Part shown: in pieces, positions 8,445 to 18,562 of the stretch
How the letters are laid out: every line of letters starts with the position of its first letter
Position numbering within the stretch: the stretch's first letter is position 1
Assembly (NCBI RefSeq): GCF_021728395.1
Contig: NZ_JAKKCM010000003.1
Coordinates: 248,001 to 312,000, forward strand
Origin: Vibrio sp. J1-1
GTDB lineage: Bacteria; Pseudomonadota; Gammaproteobacteria; Enterobacterales; Vibrionaceae
DNA length: 64,000 nucleotides
Direction: 5' to 3'
Position numbers and translations under genes: made by a program
The notes under the pieces: model-generated
Seen by the model: the letters and a program-made list of their open reading frames with translations, nothing else
Told to the model about the DNA's origin: nothing
The model's database searches: none

Positions 8445-10532
8445 TTACTTCTTAGCGTTACGCTCTTTAACTTCTGCGATTACTTGCTCAGCAACGTTTG
8501 CTGGACAAGGTGCGTAGTGTGCGAACTCCATAGAGAACTGACCACGACCAGAAGTGATAGTACGTAGGTGACCGATGTAACCAAACATTTCTGATAGAGG
8601 AACGTCTGCTTTAATACGAACACCAGTAGCACCAGCTTGTTGGTCTTTGATCATACCACGACGACGGTTAAGGTCACCGATTACATCACCAACGTTATCT
8701 TCTGGAGAGAATACGTCAACGTGCATGATAGGCTCAAGAAGCTGTGCACCCGCTTTAGGCATAGACTGACGGAATGCGCCTTTAGCAGCGATTTCGTACG
8801 CGATAGCTGAAGAGTCAACTGCGTGGAAACCACCGTCGAATAGTTCAACTTCAACGTCTAGCGTTGGGAAGCCAGCTAGAACACCAGTTTCCATCATGCT
8901 TGCGAAGCCTTTTTCTACTGCAGGCCAGAATTCTTTAGGTACGTTACCACCAACAACTGTTGATTTGAACGTGAAGCCAGAGTTTGGCTCACCTGGTTTG
9001 ATACGGTAGTCGATCTTACCGAACTGACCAGAACCACCAGACTGCTTCTTGTGCGTGTAGCTGTCTTCGATTGCTTGAGTGATAGTTTCACGGTAAGCAA
9101 CTTGAGGAGCACCTACTTCTAGCTCAACGCCGTAAGTACGTTTTAGGATATCTACTTTGATGTCTAGGTGAAGTTCGCCCATACCTTTAAGGATGGTTTC
9201 GCCTGAATCTTCGTCAGTTTCAACTTGGAATGATGGATCTTCTGCAACCATTTTACCGATCGCGATACCCATTTTCTCAGTTGAACCTTTGTCTTTTGGA
9301 GATACAGCAATAGAGATTACTGGCTCTGGGAAGATCATTGGTTCTAGAGTACATTCGTGTTTAGGATCACATAGAGTGTGACCTGTTTGAACGTTCTTCA
9401 TACCAACAACAGCGATGATGTCACCAGCTTGAGCTTCAGTGATCTCGTTACGGTCATCAGCTTGCATTTCACACATACGGCCGATACGCTCAGTTTTACC
9501 TGTCGCAGCGTTAAGTACTGTGTCGCCTTTCTTCATTACACCAGAGTAGATACGGATGAATGTTAGGGCACCGAAACGGTCGTCCATGATCTTAAACGCT
9601 AGAGCACGTAGTGGCTCATCTTCAGATACAGTCGCTACTTCACCTGTTGGCTCACCAGTTTCTTTATCTGTTAGAGGCTGAGGATCAACTTCTGTTGGAG
9701 AAGGTAGGTAATCTACAACAGCGTCTAGTACTAGCTGAACACCCTTGTTCTTGAACGCAGAACCACAGAATGTTGGGAAGAATGCTAGGTCACGAGTACC
9801 TTTACGGATACAACGTTTTAGATCTTCGATAGAAGGCTCTTCACCTTCCATGTAAGCTTCCATTAGGTCGTCGTCTTGCTCTACCGCAGTTTCAATCAGC
9901 TCTTCACGGTAAGCTTCAACGTCGTCAACCATGTCAGCTGGAACGTCTTGAACTTCGTAGTTTTCTGGAAGACCTGTGTCATCCCATACGTATGCTTTAC
10001 GAGATAGCAGATCAACAACACCAACGAAGTCATCTTCACGACCGATTGGAAGAACCATAACTAGTGGGTTAGCCGCTAGAACATTCTTTACTTGATCAAC
10101 TACGTTGTAAAAATCTGCACCCATACGGTCCAGTTTGTTAACGAAGATCAGACGAGATACTTCTGATTCGTTAGCGTAACGCCAGTTAGTCTCTGACTGA
10201 GGCTCAACACCACCAGAACCACAGAATACACCGATACCACCATCAAGAACTTTTAGTGAACGGTATACTTCTACAGTAAAGTCAACGTGTCCCGGAGTAT
10301 CGATAACGTTTAGGCGGTGACCATTCCACTCACAAGTTACCGCTGCTGATTGGATTGTAATACCACGTTCAGCTTCCTGCTCCATGAAGTCAGTTGTAGA
10401 CTCACCGTCGTGTACTTCACCAGTTTTGTGGATTTTACCAGTAAGCTTTAGAATACGCTCAGTGGTGGTAGTTTTACCCGCATCAACGTGCGCGAAAATA
10501 CCAATGTTTCTGTACTTTGATAAATCTGCCAT
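8445..10532 (-). CDS. fusA2: Elongation factor G, second (non-str-operon) paralogue
   Basis: Translational GTPase that catalyses ribosomal translocation or, for some paralogues, ribosome recycling. The product is 695 residues from [13 protein letters not shown]; an upstream in-frame ATG would add 19 residues with no homology. The G1 motif is AHVDAGKTT (14-22), G3 is DTPGH and G4 is NKLD. Domains II to V follow, with the domain IV region around [14 protein letters not shown] and a final RGQFSMEF. The N-terminus differs from the str-operon EF-G type, and no rpsL, rpsG or tuf lies nearby, so this is the extra EF-G that vibrios carry. Codon use looks highly optimised, suggesting strong expression. 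Whether it translocates or recycles cannot be told from sequence. Confidence 0.9.
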   Translation of the reverse strand: MADLSKYRNIGIFAHVDAGKTTTTERILKLTGKIHKTGEVHDGESTTDFMEQEAERGITIQSAAVTCEWNGHRLNVIDTPGHVDFTVEVYRSLKVLDGGIGVFCGSGGVEPQSETNWRYANESEVSRLIFVNKLDRMGADFYNVVDQVKNVLAANPLVMVLPIGREDDFVGVVDLLSRKAYVWDDTGLPENYEVQDVPADMVDDVEAYREELIETAVEQDDDLMEAYMEGEEPSIEDLKRCIRKGTRDLAFFPTFCGSAFKNKGVQLVLDAVVDYLPSPTEVDPQPLTDKETGEPTGEVATVSEDEPLRALAFKIMDDRFGALTFIRIYSGVMKKGDTVLNAATGKTERIGRMCEMQADDRNEITEAQAGDIIAVVGMKNVQTGHTLCDPKHECTLEPMIFPEPVISIAVSPKDKGSTEKMGIAIGKMVAEDPSFQVETDEDSGETILKGMGELHLDIKVDILKRTYGVELEVGAPQVAYRETITQAIEDSYTHKKQSGGSGQFGKIDYRIKPGEPNSGFTFKSTVVGGNVPKEFWPAVEKGFASMMETGVLAGFPTLDVEVELFDGGFHAVDSSAIAYEIAAKGAFRQSMPKAGAQLLEPIMHVDVFSPEDNVGDVIGDLNRRRGMIKDQQAGATGVRIKADVPLSEMFGYIGHLRTITSGRGQFSMEFAHYAPCPANVAEQVIAEVKERNAKK

Positions 10533-10737
10533 TGTCTTACTCTGTTTATAAGGTATAAATTGCGCGCAGAGTATAACACAATCTGTCAAGACTGATACCC
10601 TTGCGTGCAGATGGACGAAAAATATTTTTAACGTAAATTTTCCATCCTCAAATGATAGCCAAGTATAACGATTTATGTGCTTTATTCGTTCAATTTGAGA
10701 ATGGATTTTACATTTTTGAAACGCTTATTTTAGCGCG

Positions 10738-12117
10738 TTATAGCTCATCAAATGCTTCTATTGCCTCTGATAACTTCTTAACCCCATGAATTTGCATACC
10801 CGGAATTCCACCTTTGGGCATATTCGCTGCAGGAACTATTGCTTTTTTAAAGCCGTGCTTAAACGCTTCATTTAATCGCTCTTGCCCACTCGGTACAGGA
10901 CGAATCTCACCCGCTAAGCCAACCTCACCAAAGATAACGACATCTTTTGGCAAGGCGCGATCACGAAAGCTCGATAGTAACGCCATCACTAATGCAAGGT
11001 CGGCGCTGGTCTCGGTTACTTTCACACCACCAACGACATTGACAAACACGTCTTGATCCGCCATTTGCAACCCACCATGCTTATGCAACACAGCTAATAA
11101 CAACGACAGACGATTTTGTTCCAGCCCCACCGCTACTCGGCGTGGATTGGCGAGCTGTGAGTAATCGACCAGCGCTTGTATCTCAACTAATAGAGGACGA
11201 GTCCCCTCCCATACGACCATAACCGAAGACCCTGACGTCTCTTCTTCACCACGTGAAAGGAAAATCGCCGATGGGTTACTCACTTCTCTAAGCCCCTGCC
11301 CTGTCATCGCAAAGACACCGAGTTCATTTACCGCACCAAAGCGGTTTTTGTGACTACGTAAAGTACGGAACCGGCTATCAGTGCCACCATCTAGTAACAC
11401 TGAACAGTCAATAATGTGCTCAAGAACTTTCGGCCCCGCAAGCGTACCATCTTTCGTTACGTGACCAACGATAAATACCGCAACATTGTTTTGCTTCGCA
11501 TATCGCGTAAGCGCTGTCGCGGATTCACGAACCTGCGCGACACTACCCGGCGATGACTGAACATCAGAAACGTGCATCACCTGAATCGAGTCAATAACCA
11601 TAATGCGAGGTTGCTCTTTCTCAGCAATTTGGCAGATCTTATCTACATTAGTTTCGGATAACATCTTTAGGTGCTCTTTTGGCAACCCAAGGCGAGAAGC
11701 ACGCATCGCCACCTGTTGCAACGATTCTTCACCCGTCACATATAAAGTCGGCATTTGTCCCGATAAAGAGCACATAGTTTGCAAAAGTAGTGTCGACTTA
11801 CCTGCACCGGGGTTACCACCAATTAATATTGCGGCGCCGGGAACCACACCGCCACCAAGCACACGATCGAGCTCTTTAAAGCCACTGGTAAAGCGTGGTA
11901 CTTCTTGTAAGTCAATTTCTGATAACGTTTGTACCTGAGCTTCTGTCGCAGAACCTGCATATCCGCTTAAGCGTTCATTGCGAGCAACAGTTGGCGAAGC
12001 GGCAATTCGTACTTCCGTAATCGTATTCCATGCACCACACGCATTACATTGCCCCTGCCAACGCGGAAAGTCTGCGCCGCAATCATTACAAACATACGCT
12101 CGTTTTGCTTTCGCCAT
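10738..12117 (-). CDS. radA: DNA repair protein RadA
   Basis: RecA-like branch-migration ATPase that processes recombination intermediates. The 459 residues begin with the RadA C4 zinc finger (C10, C13, C24, C27). Walker A is GGNPGAGKST, followed by the RadA-specific KNRFG motif (SHKNRFGAVNELGVF) and a C-terminal Lon-protease-like domain (GGVKVTETSADLALVMALLSS, GEVGLAGEIRPV). Length matches the E. coli protein. It lies upstream of fusA2 on the same strand with a 205-base gap, so fusA2 probably has its own promoter, and it is divergent from the PilZ-domain gene. Confidence 0.97.
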   Translation of the reverse strand: MAKAKRAYVCNDCGADFPRWQGQCNACGAWNTITEVRIAASPTVARNERLSGYAGSATEAQVQTLSEIDLQEVPRFTSGFKELDRVLGGGVVPGAAILIGGNPGAGKSTLLLQTMCSLSGQMPTLYVTGEESLQQVAMRASRLGLPKEHLKMLSETNVDKICQIAEKEQPRIMVIDSIQVMHVSDVQSSPGSVAQVRESATALTRYAKQNNVAVFIVGHVTKDGTLAGPKVLEHIIDCSVLLDGGTDSRFRTLRSHKNRFGAVNELGVFAMTGQGLREVSNPSAIFLSRGEEETSGSSVMVVWEGTRPLLVEIQALVDYSQLANPRRVAVGLEQNRLSLLLAVLHKHGGLQMADQDVFVNVVGGVKVTETSADLALVMALLSSFRDRALPKDVVIFGEVGLAGEIRPVPSGQERLNEAFKHGFKKAIVPAANMPKGGIPGMQIHGVKKLSEAIEAFDEL

Positions 12118-12238
12118 GATGCCTCAATTTTTAACAAATGTGACCAAGCACTGCCAACTGACTCCAGAACTGAATATACTCAAGTTTTGCTGTGCTTAGC
12201 CGATACAATTCTAATAACGACATACTCTAACAGAAATA

Positions 12239-14587
12239 ATGCTGCAATCTGAAATTCTCTCGCTCGCGGAACGGCTCATCCCGGTCTATGGTTCTGTAGA
12301 CTTTGATTTTGTCCTTGGCCAACTGACCGAGGAAGCGCCACCTTCAGCCAAAATTTTGGTCAAGATTGAATTGAACCGATTAATGGCGCCGTGCAAAAAA
12401 AGCATTGATTTACGCGGCCGTGTTAACGGGGAGTGCAGAAAGTACATATTCGATGGAATTCCACACTGGTTAGATGACGTAGCATTTAATGCTTACCACA
12501 AAAGCATCAGAAAGTATGGTGGCTATACCGAAGGCGTCTGGGAAACGCTTATTAGCACCCGAAACAATTTTCGAGTCATGGGCAAACAAGCAGCCGAAGA
12601 ACATCATCCGTCTCTATCAGGGACTCAAAGCCCATTTGGTGCCGTGCCTATTCAACTAGGTTTTGACTTGAAGCGTCAAGAAAAGCGTTTAAAAGTCCAA
12701 TCACAAGTCGAGATACATCGTTCAAAAGGCCAGCTACTCCACGGTTTGAGCATTGACCTATCCAGCTCTGGCGCAAAATTCAAAGTACCCAGCGCATTTA
12801 AATACAACCTTGGAGAAATCATTGAGGTTACTTTTACCGACTTTGCCAGTAAATCTCAATTAGCCGGAATTGAAAAGCCCCTGACTTATCGGATCCTGGC
12901 TGTTGAAGACTGCTACGAAAATGATGCAGTTCGCTACCTAAGAACCATTATTCTAACTGAAACCAATGTGATCGACAGAGTCATTGATGAAGTGCTAAAC
13001 AATGAGGCAAAACGTACACGTCATGATAATCAGGATAAAATCATTCGGGCTCGTACTCGCGGATATGAGCATTTGACTCTGAAACACACCAGCAACTTGC
13101 CACTGTTCTTTCAAGGCAGCGAGCTAAAACTTGCCATGCTAACGCCGAATAATCAAAAACTATGGCAATACTGGCACGATGAACGTAACCAACAAGTCTT
13201 TGGCTCCCTGTTCCATGAAGAAAGAATGACATCGCTGATTACACCGGGTGTAAAAGGCACCACCAACGTTCTCTATTCATTTACTCACGAGCACGATAAC
13301 AAAACTTATTTCTACTCGATGCTGAGACCTGAAGCAACCAGAGAGCAACGCCAACTATTCTGGCATTTGGGGGCAAAGCGAAAAAGCTGGCGAGTGTTTC
13401 GCGTATCTATCTTTGAACTGTCCAAGCAAGAAAAAGAAGAACTCGCCTCATTTTCATCAGAGTTAGCTGAAACTTCTAATTTACTCACTCACGTAGGGAT
13501 TTTGCAAGAAATCTCGGACGATGATTCAGGACAAGACTACCTGTTAACCGAAAAGCCCCGCTTACCTTCAAATACCTTAAATGCGTTTCGACATCCAAGG
13601 CGAATAACCGGCAACCCAAAAGGGATGTATTTTGATGCTCAATCTCGACGCAAAGAGCCTCGTTATCGATTTAAAACACCACTCGCGTTAATGTCGGGGC
13701 AATTAAATAGTCCGGGATACAGTGTTGATATTTCCAAGCGAGGACTCGGAATTCGGCTAGAAAATCCTGCCTCCTTACGCGCTGGTCAAGAGGTCACCAT
13801 TAACTTTCGTGAGCTGCAATTGTACGATAACAATTTGCCGCTGTCCGACGTCCCTTACCGCGTTGTGCGAGTCAGCCCCGATGGTCACAGGGTTCAATTG
13901 GTTATTGGTCAAAACAGCAAAGCACGTCGTGTGATCGCTTTTCTCAATAAAGTCATCGAACATAATAAGAACAAGTTGGTTCCGCAGGAAGATGTGCTGC
14001 CAAGCCATGATCTACTGGAGAGACTGAATAGTACGCTTCTTTCCAGAAGCCTAAGTTCTCCGATCTTTATTAGTAAAACTTCAACGGGCTCATTTAAAAC
14101 ACCGGTTATCGGTGTAAACCAGCCTTTACCCAAACATGTTGAGATTTTTGCTCAGATAGGTCATGACAATAAACTTTTGCTGGACCCCATATTTAAAGGC
14201 CGTACCAGCACTCTGATCGCAGATCGAATCAAACGTGTAGATGGCACACAGGAGAAACATGAAGACATTTACATCAGCGCATCAAAAACCGGTAACAAAG
14301 TTACGGGTATAGAGTCAAAGCTATATCAGAATTTTAGTAGCCTAAAAGAACGCATTCAGTTTGTAAAAAAAGCACGCATGATGGGCGATTTCTATGTTCT
14401 TCGTCTCTCCACCGCGCCAATTTTTGAGCCAATGACCTCTCTTTTGCAAAGAGATTTAAGTGAGTTAACCCAGTTTAGTGTGCATCAGGCAAGTAAACTA
14501 GAGAAGGAGCTCACTTCGCTTATCGGGTACAGTGAGTTTGAAGATATCACGGAAGAAGTACTCGTTAGGCTAGAACTAACCGAATAA
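12239..14587 (+). CDS. plzC: Large protein with two PilZ domains (PlzC-like)
   Basis: Predicted c-di-GMP receptor of 782 residues. Two PilZ-type modules are visible. The first has KRQEKRLK (from about residue 145) and SIDLSSSGAKFKV. The second has RRKEPRYRFKT (from about 470) and SVDISKRGLGIRL, fitting the RxxxR and D/NxSxxG consensus well. The remaining sequence has no recognisable enzyme motif, membrane segment or signal peptide, so it looks cytoplasmic. Position between radA and serB matches, from memory, V. cholerae plzC, one of that species' five PilZ proteins. Its cellular target is unknown. An alternative reading is a degenerate first PilZ that only dimerises. Confidence 0.85.
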   Translation: MLQSEILSLAERLIPVYGSVDFDFVLGQLTEEAPPSAKILVKIELNRLMAPCKKSIDLRGRVNGECRKYIFDGIPHWLDDVAFNAYHKSIRKYGGYTEGVWETLISTRNNFRVMGKQAAEEHHPSLSGTQSPFGAVPIQLGFDLKRQEKRLKVQSQVEIHRSKGQLLHGLSIDLSSSGAKFKVPSAFKYNLGEIIEVTFTDFASKSQLAGIEKPLTYRILAVEDCYENDAVRYLRTIILTETNVIDRVIDEVLNNEAKRTRHDNQDKIIRARTRGYEHLTLKHTSNLPLFFQGSELKLAMLTPNNQKLWQYWHDERNQQVFGSLFHEERMTSLITPGVKGTTNVLYSFTHEHDNKTYFYSMLRPEATREQRQLFWHLGAKRKSWRVFRVSIFELSKQEKEELASFSSELAETSNLLTHVGILQEISDDDSGQDYLLTEKPRLPSNTLNAFRHPRRITGNPKGMYFDAQSRRKEPRYRFKTPLALMSGQLNSPGYSVDISKRGLGIRLENPASLRAGQEVTINFRELQLYDNNLPLSDVPYRVVRVSPDGHRVQLVIGQNSKARRVIAFLNKVIEHNKNKLVPQEDVLPSHDLLERLNSTLLSRSLSSPIFISKTSTGSFKTPVIGVNQPLPKHVEIFAQIGHDNKLLLDPIFKGRTSTLIADRIKRVDGTQEKHEDIYISASKTGNKVTGIESKLYQNFSSLKERIQFVKKARMMGDFYVLRLSTAPIFEPMTSLLQRDLSELTQFSVHQASKLEKELTSLIGYSEFEDITEEVLVRLELTE

Positions 14588-14616
14588 AAAACACCGCTCA
14601 GTTCGGCGGTGTTTTA
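14587..14616. terminator. Bidirectional terminator between plzC and serB
   Basis: Stem AACACCGC / GCGGTGTT, 8 bp, flanked by A-run and T-run (GTTTTAAT), placed between convergent genes. Confidence 0.8.
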
Positions 14617-14650
14617 ATATTGAACCCAATTAGCTGTTTTTGCCAATAGA

Positions 14651-15631
14651 CTACGGCTTAGACTTCCAGCTAATTTTCTGTTGTTTAACCAGCGCTCCTG
14701 ACAGTATACAAAGCACGCCACCTAAACCAGAATAACGAATCGCAGATTGAGCCTGTGCCTCTACTTTCGGTTTCGCATGGTACGCAATGCCCAAACCGGC
14801 AGCAGACATCATCACCAAATCATTCGCGCCGTCACCTACCGCAACCGTATTATGCTGCTCGATTTCGTACTCATCCGCTAATTCAACCAAGATGTCTGAT
14901 TTTACTTGCGCGTTTACAACTTCACCAAGCACTTTACCAGTCAGTTTTCCATTAATTATCTCAAGCTTGTTCGAGCGAGCGAAATCTAAACCCACCTTTT
15001 CTTTGATGTAGTCAGAGAAGTAGTCGAAACCACCAGAAGCAATCGCCGTTTTCCAGCCTAACGCTTTCATTGTCGCAATCAGTGCTTCAAAGTCTTGCAT
15101 GAATGGAAGCTGCGAGCGTACTTGTTCAAGGATAGATTCGTCAGCACCTTTTAGTTTGCCAACTCGTTGACGAAGACTCTGTTCAAAATCCAATTCTCCT
15201 TGCATCGCACGTTCTGTTACTTCAGCGACTTCATCGCCAACACCGGCTAACTTCGCGATTTCATCAATGCATTCAATTTGAATGGCTGTCGAGTCCATAT
15301 CAAACACAATAAGCCCTGTGGTTGACAAGTCAGGGACTTCATTTAGTGATGCATAATCTAAGTTAAGGCTTTTTAAAATGGTTTCGTGCTGAGACGTAAG
15401 TTCGCCTGACATCAATGCAACTTCGTATTGGCCTACCTTCCATGTTTCTAGGACCGGATTGTAAAAACCAGTAAAAAAGTCAATGTCTTCAAAATGACTC
15501 GGTGAAAGGTAAGTAGAAAAAATAATCCAATTTGCTTTGGCTCTATCCAACTGTGAGGCAAAGCGCGTTTCAGGCAATCGATTTAAAAGTGTCGTATGTT
15601 TTCTTATAGGCAAGCTTTTTAACGCGTCCAT
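14651..15631 (-). CDS. serB: Phosphoserine phosphatase SerB
   Basis: Last step of serine synthesis: hydrolysis of L-phosphoserine. The 326-residue HAD-superfamily enzyme carries the nucleophile motif DMDSTAI, the motif-II-like serine in AIASGG, and the acidic motif GDGANDL. The N-terminal ~110 residues form the extra domain found in the gammaproteobacterial enzyme. It is divergent from smp/ytjB, the same arrangement as in E. coli. Confidence 0.96.
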   Translation of the reverse strand: MDALKSLPIRKHTTLLNRLPETRFASQLDRAKANWIIFSTYLSPSHFEDIDFFTGFYNPVLETWKVGQYEVALMSGELTSQHETILKSLNLDYASLNEVPDLSTTGLIVFDMDSTAIQIECIDEIAKLAGVGDEVAEVTERAMQGELDFEQSLRQRVGKLKGADESILEQVRSQLPFMQDFEALIATMKALGWKTAIASGGFDYFSDYIKEKVGLDFARSNKLEIINGKLTGKVLGEVVNAQVKSDILVELADEYEIEQHNTVAVGDGANDLVMMSAAGLGIAYHAKPKVEAQAQSAIRYSGLGGVLCILSGALVKQQKISWKSKP

Positions 15632-15722
15632 GTATATAATCCTTGATGACTTTGCTAAAACGTTACCTCAACAAACTAAAAAGGCAAGGCTTTGTTTTAT
15701 TTTAAATGGATGAGTAAAGAGC

Positions 15723-16328
15723 ATGAGTGAATCCTTGTTCTCAGTAAGGAATGCCCTACGAATTCTGGCGCTAATACTACTGTGTGTAATGTTATTTATC
15801 ACGATAAAAAACAGTGTGGTTATCAGTAAGGGCAACGAGAAAATTCAAGCCCATCAGCTTGAGACACTCACCAAGGTTTTGATCTCACAGGCATCATTGT
15901 CTGCCAGTGAAATGATAGTGAACAATGACCAAGAGCGATTACTGCAGTTGTCTAATCAGCTCGCACAGGATCGCTTGGTATTTGATGCAAGCATTTATGA
16001 TGCACAAGGTGTGCGTTTGGCTTCCAGTGAAGAGGCGTTATCAGTACGAGAGGTGCTGGGTTTAGATACCCCATTGGCAACCGCTTCAATTGGCCGCCAA
16101 CAACTGGTTGAACCTATAGTTGCTGACGATTCTGTTGTCGGCTTTGTCAGGGTTACTTTCGAAACAGGCCGCGTTACCGCGATTTCTGACCACCACTATC
16201 GTAAAAGTGATCGCTACATGTATATGATGGTTCTGATGAGTTTTGTCTGTGGCATGCTGTTCATTATGATTTTACGCAGACAACCAATTCGTAGAAAGAA
16301 AGCGGAAAACCTTCTTCTGACCAAATAA
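15723..16328 (+). CDS. ytjB: SMP/YtjB-family membrane protein
   Basis: A 201-residue inner-membrane protein with a membrane segment near residues 10-30, a periplasmic region of about 140 residues (IYDAQGVRLASSEEALSVREVLG resembles a sensor-type domain) and a second membrane segment near 170-190 followed by a basic tail (RRQPIRRKKAE). Gene order next to serB and overall topology match the Smp/YtjB family. No enzymatic function is established that I can infer from sequence. Confidence 0.85.
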   Translation: MSESLFSVRNALRILALILLCVMLFITIKNSVVISKGNEKIQAHQLETLTKVLISQASLSASEMIVNNDQERLLQLSNQLAQDRLVFDASIYDAQGVRLASSEEALSVREVLGLDTPLATASIGRQQLVEPIVADDSVVGFVRVTFETGRVTAISDHHYRKSDRYMYMMVLMSFVCGMLFIMILRRQPIRRKKAENLLLTK

Positions 16329-16353
16329 TTCATCAGTATTCAGAACTCAATAT

Positions 16354-16386
16354 AAAAACAGCCCGCATTGTGCGGGCTGTTTTTTT
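16354..16386 (+). terminator. Terminator after ytjB
   Basis: ACAGCCCGCA / TGCGGGCTGT stem with a very short loop followed by seven or more T. The A-run on the other side lets it serve deoD as well. Confidence 0.88.
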
Positions 16387-16412
16387 GCATACTTAACTGC
16401 GATTACGAGAGT

Positions 16413-17132
16413 TTACTCTTTATCAGCAAGCAATACAGAATCAAGTGCAATCAGCATCATATCGTTGAACGTGGTTTGACGCTCATCTGACGTGGTTTGC
16501 TCGCCGGTTTTGATGTGGTCAGAAACCGTACAGATTGTTAGTGCTTTAGCACCGTATTCTGCTGCTACACCGTAAATACCAGCCGCTTCCATTTCAACAC
16601 CAACAATGCCGTACTTGTCCATTACGTCGAACATTTCTGGATCTGGCGTGTAGAAAAGTTCTGCTGAGAATAGGTTACCGACTTTCACATCAATACCACG
16701 GGCTTTTGCTGCATCTTCTGCTGCGCGAACCATTTTGTAGTCTGCGATTGCAGCAAAGTCATGACCTTTGAAACGGATGCGGTTTACTTTTGAATCCGTA
16801 CAAGCGCCCATGCCAATCACAACATCACGTACTTTGATGTCTTCATTTACAGCACCACAGCTGCCAACACGGATGATCTTTTTCACACCGAAGTCTTTGA
16901 TAAGTTCAGTCGCGTAGATCGAACATGATGGGATACCCATACCGTGGCCCATCACAGAGATCTTACGACCTTTGTATGTGCCTGTATAACCAAACATGTT
17001 GCGAACATCACACACTTGAACAACGTCTTCAAGAAAAGTTTCTGCAATGTATTTTGCACGTAGCGGGTCACCCGGCATTAGTACTACGTCAGCGAATGCA
17101 CCCATTTCAGCATTGATATGTGGAGTTGCCAT
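16413..17132 (-). CDS. deoD: Purine nucleoside phosphorylase DeoD
   Basis: Hexameric phosphorylase that splits purine (deoxy)nucleosides to base and (deoxy)ribose-1-phosphate. The 239 residues include the N-terminal ATPHINA motif, VMGHGMG, RVGSCGA, and [13 protein letters not shown], whose Glu and Met bind the ribose. SDHIKTGE holds the catalytic Asp of trimeric/hexameric bacterial PNPs. It is the last gene of the deo cluster, separated from deoB by 142 bases that include a strong hairpin, so expression from deoB may be reduced. From memory, vibrios often carry a second deoD on chromosome II. Confidence 0.96.
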   Translation of the reverse strand: MATPHINAEMGAFADVVLMPGDPLRAKYIAETFLEDVVQVCDVRNMFGYTGTYKGRKISVMGHGMGIPSCSIYATELIKDFGVKKIIRVGSCGAVNEDIKVRDVVIGMGACTDSKVNRIRFKGHDFAAIADYKMVRAAEDAAKARGIDVKVGNLFSAELFYTPDPEMFDVMDKYGIVGVEMEAAGIYGVAAEYGAKALTICTVSDHIKTGEQTTSDERQTTFNDMMLIALDSVLLADKE

Positions 17133-17232
17133 TTTCTTTTCCTTAACCTTTCTCTAGCGCTCCGCGCTTAAGGCGATGTAAGCCAGAGTATTCTCATTTA
17201 CGACAAGCAGTACTTTTATACTGCAAAACATT

Positions 17233-17260
17233 AAACTAGGAGCCAAATGCTCCTAGTTTT
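17233..17260 (-). terminator. Perfect hairpin between deoB and deoD
   Basis: An 11-bp perfect inverted repeat (AAACTAGGAGC / GCTCCTAGTTT) with a 5-base loop lies between deoB and deoD. The trailing sequence in the deoB direction is TAATGTTTTG, an imperfect U-tract. It may act as a partial terminator or stabilise the upstream mRNA end. Confidence 0.6.
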
Positions 17261-17274
17261 CAGTTACCTAATAA

Positions 17275-18495
17275 TTATAGGAAGTTCTTACCGTATTCCA
17301 TTGGTGAAGTACCGAAGTAGCTCGCTAACGTTTGGCCGATATCTGCGAACGTTTCGCGGCAGCCAAGAGAGCCAGCTGGCACTTTTGGACCGTAAACCAA
17401 TACTGGGATGTGCTCACGAGTATGGTCTGTGCCCGGCCATGTTGGGTCACAACCGTGGTCTGCTGTTAGGATAAGCACGTCGTCTTCATCCATCAGCTCT
17501 AGCACTTCGTTGATACGACCATCAAAATACTCAAGAGCCGCAGCGTAACCCGCTACATCACGGCGGTGGCCATAAGCTGAATCGAAATCGACAAAGTTAG
17601 TGAATACGATGGTGTTATCACCCGCTTCTTTGATCTGCTCTAGAGTTGCTTCGAACAGCGCTGGAATACCCGTTGCTTTAACTTTCTTAGTGATGCCGCA
17701 GTTCGCGTAGATATCCGCAATCTTACCGATAGAAACGACGTTACCTTGTTTCTCTTCAACCAGCTTTTGCAACACTGTAGCTGACGGTGGCTCAACAGAA
17801 AGGTCGCGGCGGTTACCTGTACGTTCAAACTGACCTTTGCCCGGACCAATGAATGGACGAGCGATAACACGGCCGATGTTGTAATCAGCTAGCTCTTCAC
17901 GAGCGATTTGGCAAAGATCTAACAGCCGCTCCAGACCGAATGTCTCTTCGTGACACGCTATTTGGAATACCGAGTCTGCTGACGTATAGAAGATAGGCAA
18001 ACCCGTCTTCATGTGCTCTTCACCCAGGTCATCAAGTACTTGAGTACCAGAAGCATGGCAGTTACCTAAATAGCCATCTAAGCCAGCGCGTTCAAGGATG
18101 CGATTCGTCAACTCTTCAGGAAAGCTGTTGGTTTTGTCCGTAAAGTAGCCCCAGTCAAATAGAACAGGTACACCAGCGATTTCCCAGTGACCAGACGGAG
18201 TATCTTTACCAGAAGAAAGCTCAGCAGCGTGGCCGTAAGCACCGATGATTTCTGCATCGGCGTCTAGACCAGGTGCAAAGCGACCTGTTGATTCTTTGTG
18301 TGCCATCGCCAAACCAAGTTTAGATAAGTTTGGAAGACGAAGTGCGCCTTGACGCTTTTCGTTATCGGCTAAGCCTTTTTCACACTGATCCGCGATATGG
18401 CCTAATGTGTCTGAACCTACATCACCAAATTCGTTAGCATCAGCGGTTTCACCGATACCGAATGAGTCTAGTACTAAAATAAATGCTCTTTTCAT
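17275..18495 (-). CDS. deoB: Phosphopentomutase DeoB
   Basis: Interconverts (deoxy)ribose-1- and 5-phosphate, linking the phosphorylases to DeoC. The 406-residue alkaline-phosphatase-superfamily enzyme has metal-ligand motifs [11 protein letters not shown] near the start, [11 protein letters not shown] around the activating residue, and [22 protein letters not shown] with the second metal site. Length is typical. It lies 67 bases after deoA on the same strand. Confidence 0.97.
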   Translation of the reverse strand: MKRAFILVLDSFGIGETADANEFGDVGSDTLGHIADQCEKGLADNEKRQGALRLPNLSKLGLAMAHKESTGRFAPGLDADAEIIGAYGHAAELSSGKDTPSGHWEIAGVPVLFDWGYFTDKTNSFPEELTNRILERAGLDGYLGNCHASGTQVLDDLGEEHMKTGLPIFYTSADSVFQIACHEETFGLERLLDLCQIAREELADYNIGRVIARPFIGPGKGQFERTGNRRDLSVEPPSATVLQKLVEEKQGNVVSIGKIADIYANCGITKKVKATGIPALFEATLEQIKEAGDNTIVFTNFVDFDSAYGHRRDVAGYAAALEYFDGRINEVLELMDEDDVLILTADHGCDPTWPGTDHTREHIPVLVYGPKVPAGSLGCRETFADIGQTLASYFGTSPMEYGKNFL

Positions 18496-18562
18496 TGCTC
18501 GTTCCTTAGGCCCACTCGCGAATTATTATGGTTGAGTAGGCCTTTTGTAATAATTTAATCGA

